Origin: Melittangium boletus DSM 14713
GTDB taxonomy: Bacteria; Myxococcota; Myxococcia; Myxococcales; Myxococcaceae
NCBI RefSeq assembly: GCF_002305855.1
Contig: NZ_CP022163.1
Coordinates: 3,410,292-3,474,291, forward strand
Direction: 5' to 3'
DNA: 64,000 nt
Position 1 is the stretch's first letter. Each line of letters begins with the position of its first letter. Under the pieces are notes generated by a model, which was not told where the DNA came from, made no database searches, and was given only the letters and a program-made list of their open reading frames with translations. Positions 61,624 to 64,000 of the stretch are shown here, piece after piece. A program made the translations under genes and the position numbers.

Positions 61624-63258
61624 TCAGGTTGAGGGAGTCGCAGGGGTGTACGCGACCTCTTCGATGAAAAGAGCCTTGATGAACTCGTTGTCGAGTGCCG
61701 TCAGCGTCTCCCCGCGCAACGCCAAGAAACGTTCGATGTCCTGGGCGTAGAGGGCGTTGGCGGCCTCGGGAGAAATGGCGTGACTCGCCAGCATCTCATC
61801 GGAGCAACGCAACAGGGTCTTGCCCTGAAGCATTTCTCGCATCGCCTGGGCTTCATCGGGACGGACAAGGATGCGGTTGGCGGACTCGGAGTGATTCCGG
61901 AAGAGAGGAATGATGGCATCGGCACCGTGCCTCGCCAGCAGAGCCGTGGGGCCCTCTATGGGTTGTCCGGACACGCTCCGGGGTCCGAGTCGAGCCAGAT
62001 GGAGGGCAAGCACCTTGGATCGAGCGGAGCGGTAGTGGAATCGTTCGGGCAGTGAGGGGATATAGGGGCCGATCTCATCGGCGACCTGGGTGGTCTCTCC
62101 ACTCGCGAGCCGTCGCAGGTGGAGAAGAAGACGCTGAAGCTTGCTTCCGTTGACGGCTCTGAAGGTACTGCCGTAGGTGGTCAGCCAGAACCACCGAATC
62201 AGGTGCCGTTTCACCTCGGCCGGAGAGCCCGCTGCCCGCCATGTCCTCATCGCATCGGCCAGCAGGATGAGTTGGTAACGGGTGGGCAACAACTCGGCGG
62301 AGAGGATTCCGCACTCCTGCTGGAGGAAGCTGACGGCATGCAGGACATTGTCCGTTGCCTCATCGATGACCCGCGGCTCGGCCTGGAGCCGCTTGCTCAA
62401 CGCCTCGACAGCCTCCTCGAAGACATCGAGGTCCAGCGCCGCCTTGCAGACATCCAGGAATAGATCTTCCTCCGGCTCCGGCTCCCACCCTCGCTCCTTG
62501 AGCCGGACCTTGGCGAGCGTGAGCCGTTCCCGAAGATCGAATCCCTCACGCCAGGTGAGCGCCTGCATCATGTGGAACTCGCCCATGGGAGTTCCCCGGC
62601 TGTTGATTCGATGGAAGATGCGGGTGGCTTGTTCCAGATCCTCGGTCACGATGGCGAGGACCGGGATCTTGTAGTCGCGAAAGGCACTCACCAGTTCATC
62701 CGAAGCGGCGATGAGCCGCTCGGCATCCGGGTGCTTCGCCAATTCGCGTTGGAAGCGCAGCAACCCGATGCTGTCGAGCGTCAGCCAGAGCGGCTGCCAC
62801 GTGGAGGCCGGAGCCTCATCCCCCTCTTGGAACCGGAAGACCCGTTCCTCCAGATCGTAATAGAGATCCCAATTCAGCTCCTGCCCGATGGACCGCTCGG
62901 TCGAGACCGCTCGGGTCTCCGGGGAACGTGGGTAGATGCTGCCCAAGAGGGTCGAGAGCCGTTGGAGACCATCCAGGAGATAGCTGTGGAGAATCCCCTC
63001 CATTCCCGAGCGGTCGGGGAGGCGGTGGGGCCCGATCGCCTCGAAGCATTCCAATTTGCGAGTCGCGGTGCGCCAGACCAGCGCGCTTCCAATGGGGATT
63101 CCATCCCGCACGCTGTTGAGCAGATCGGAGCGCTGGTTGTTCGACCAGACGAAGTCCCGTTGGAAGAGGGGAAGGCGCAGGTTGCCCTCCAGGATCTCCT
63201 GGAGCAGCCGGGACAAGGATTGGATCTGCGGTTCACTGAGGTAGGCGGGAGTTGCCAT
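61624..63258 (-). CDS. DUF262 (GmrSD-like) protein
   Basis: 544 residues from ATG 63258 with AAAGGA upstream. The N-terminal DUF262 domain, a ParB-like NTP-using fold, shows LPLFQRDFVWSNNQRSDLL and the DGxQR motif as DGLQRLSTL. Further blocks are FHRINSRGTPMGEFHMM and a helical C-terminal half. The DUF1524 HNH nuclease of type IV restriction GmrSD proteins is not evident, so cleavage, if any, may depend on the partner gene. It is 17 bp after a TOPRIM-like gene. Confidence 0.82.
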   Translation of the reverse strand: MATPAYLSEPQIQSLSRLLQEILEGNLRLPLFQRDFVWSNNQRSDLLNSVRDGIPIGSALVWRTATRKLECFEAIGPHRLPDRSGMEGILHSYLLDGLQRLSTLLGSIYPRSPETRAVSTERSIGQELNWDLYYDLEERVFRFQEGDEAPASTWQPLWLTLDSIGLLRFQRELAKHPDAERLIAASDELVSAFRDYKIPVLAIVTEDLEQATRIFHRINSRGTPMGEFHMMQALTWREGFDLRERLTLAKVRLKERGWEPEPEEDLFLDVCKAALDLDVFEEAVEALSKRLQAEPRVIDEATDNVLHAVSFLQQECGILSAELLPTRYQLILLADAMRTWRAAGSPAEVKRHLIRWFWLTTYGSTFRAVNGSKLQRLLLHLRRLASGETTQVADEIGPYIPSLPERFHYRSARSKVLALHLARLGPRSVSGQPIEGPTALLARHGADAIIPLFRNHSESANRILVRPDEAQAMREMLQGKTLLRCSDEMLASHAISPEAANALYAQDIERFLALRGETLTALDNEFIKALFIEEVAYTPATPST

Positions 63259-63275
63259 CGTCGGGTCCTTTCCGC

Positions 63276-64000
63276 TCAGGCGGCGCGCAGCATCTTCTCG
63301 AAGAGGTCCATCAGTTCGTCGCTCTGGCCATCCTTGATGCGCCACGCCTCGGGGATGGAGTCCTCGTGGAAGGACTCCGCCACTTCTCCGAAGCCCTCCT
63401 CCAGATGACGAGCGTCGTCGGGTTTGTGCGTGACGAGGGTCTCGAAGATGTCCGCGAGCCCCGTGCCGTCTCGATCCTTCTTCAATCCAGCCCTCATGTT
63501 GTAATGGTGGCGTTGCTCGTCCGACAAGGCACGGAACGCCTTGAGCCTGGGCAGCCACGCGGTGTCGAACTCACGGGCATGCTTTCGCTTCAGCCATTGC
63601 TCGAGCGCGGGCTCGGGAAGGTAGTTCTCAATGGCGCGTCGCTTGAGTTGGTGGTGAGCCACCTTCGCGCGACCGCACGTGCGGGCCACGTCCCTCGACT
63701 TGAGAGAGGGCTCGCCTCGCTTGCGCGCGTCACTGTCGATCATGGCGAAGAGCCGCAGCCGTCGCTCCCGCACCCGCAGTTCCTGCCCAAGGGTGAGTTC
63801 CAGGTTGGGAAGACCGCCCCGGAACTCGAACTTCAAGAACTCCCTGCTCGACCAATCCTCGAACCGCGAGCGGTAGAAGTGAGGAACAGCGGATTGAAGG
63901 AACCGCTCGTCATTGACGCCCTCGATGAGCACACGCAGTGGCTTGTGCAGCAGGGAGATGGCCTCCTGGAGCGGAAAACGGGGAACGTCGCCCACCCACT
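63276..64000 (-). CDS. TOPRIM-like (DUF4435/OLD-type) protein, probably 5'-truncated
   Basis: At least 239 residues. A GTG at 63995 is a possible start, but the frame remains open to the window edge. The segment RVLIEGVNDERFL followed by RLFAMIDSDARKR looks like the Glu and Asp-x-Asp of a TOPRIM fold, as in DUF4435 and OLD-family nucleases. The rest is basic and helical. It precedes the DUF262 gene by 17 bp in the same direction; the pair may be a defence module that extends past the window. Confidence 0.6.
   Translation of the reverse strand, partial: WVGDVPRFPLQEAISLLHKPLRVLIEGVNDERFLQSAVPHFYRSRFEDWSSREFLKFEFRGGLPNLELTLGQELRVRERRLRLFAMIDSDARKRGEPSLKSRDVARTCGRAKVAHHQLKRRAIENYLPEPALEQWLKRKHAREFDTAWLPRLKAFRALSDEQRHHYNMRAGLKKDRDGTGLADIFETLVTHKPDDARHLEEGFGEVAESFHEDSIPEAWRIKDGQSDELMDLFEKMLRAA

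Noticed and set aside
1..64000. CRISPR arrays, tRNA genes, insertion sequences
   Set aside because: No regular spaced repeats, cloverleaf-like sequence or transposase was recognised on either strand.

Overview
The window is very GC-rich DNA with long, tightly packed genes. Many start codons overlap the preceding stop (ATGA or GTGA), and there are many lipoproteins, PEGA-domain proteins, FG-GAP/RCC1 repeat proteins, Ser/Thr kinases and histidine kinases. This combination points to a myxobacterium, probably of the Cystobacter/Archangium/Myxococcus group. That is inference from style and gene content, because no rRNA or other marker gene is present. I found no tRNA, rRNA, CRISPR array, transposase or prophage.

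Layout. 1-2.3 kb: end of a lipase-like gene, an MFS transporter and an AbfB-domain lipoprotein. 2.3-9.5 kb: a four-gene minus-strand operon (UnbU-UnbV-like fusion, GNAT-like protein, GH3-family amido synthetase, Rieske oxygenase) with a divergent membrane-protein gene; it looks like an undescribed acid-modifying or specialised-metabolism pathway. 9.6-17 kb: subtilase, DUF3185 protein, tandem KaiC-like ATPase with a CheY-type regulator, oligoribonuclease, PRPP synthetase, HEAT-type lipoprotein, enoyl-CoA hydratase/isomerase. 17-30 kb: binding lipoprotein plus PAS histidine kinase, M1 aminopeptidase, metallophosphatase, isoaspartyl peptidase, second histidine kinase, 5'-nucleotidase.

30-39.4 kb is the most interesting part. 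An NrtR-type Nudix regulator, a PP2C phosphatase, an unusual zinc-ribbon protein kinase, a nicotinamidase and a vWA protein all lie on the minus strand. They are driven by three promoters that share one design: a -35 TTGAC(A/C), a 17-bp spacer holding a GTGTC-N5-GACAC palindrome, and a TA-rich -10. I read this as an NAD-responsive regulon that joins NAD salvage to a TerY-P-like vWA/kinase/phosphatase triad. A plus-strand pair, a STAND-like NTPase and a TPR protein of visibly lower GC, sits in the middle and looks acquired.

39.4-64 kb: diacylglycerol-kinase-like protein, PEGA and M64 peptidase genes, RCC1 lipoprotein, Ser/Thr kinase, SIMPL protein, VanB-like reductase, response regulator, a four-gene SEC-C operon, nitronate monooxygenase, secreted hydrolase, a degenerate IrrE/J-like/DUF6197 fusion, MscS channel, PfkB kinase, and at the edge a DUF262 (GmrSD-like) plus TOPRIM-like pair that may be antiphage. 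Start codons were chosen from ribosome binding sites, overlaps and family lengths. Family names rest on motifs read by eye, not on database searches.
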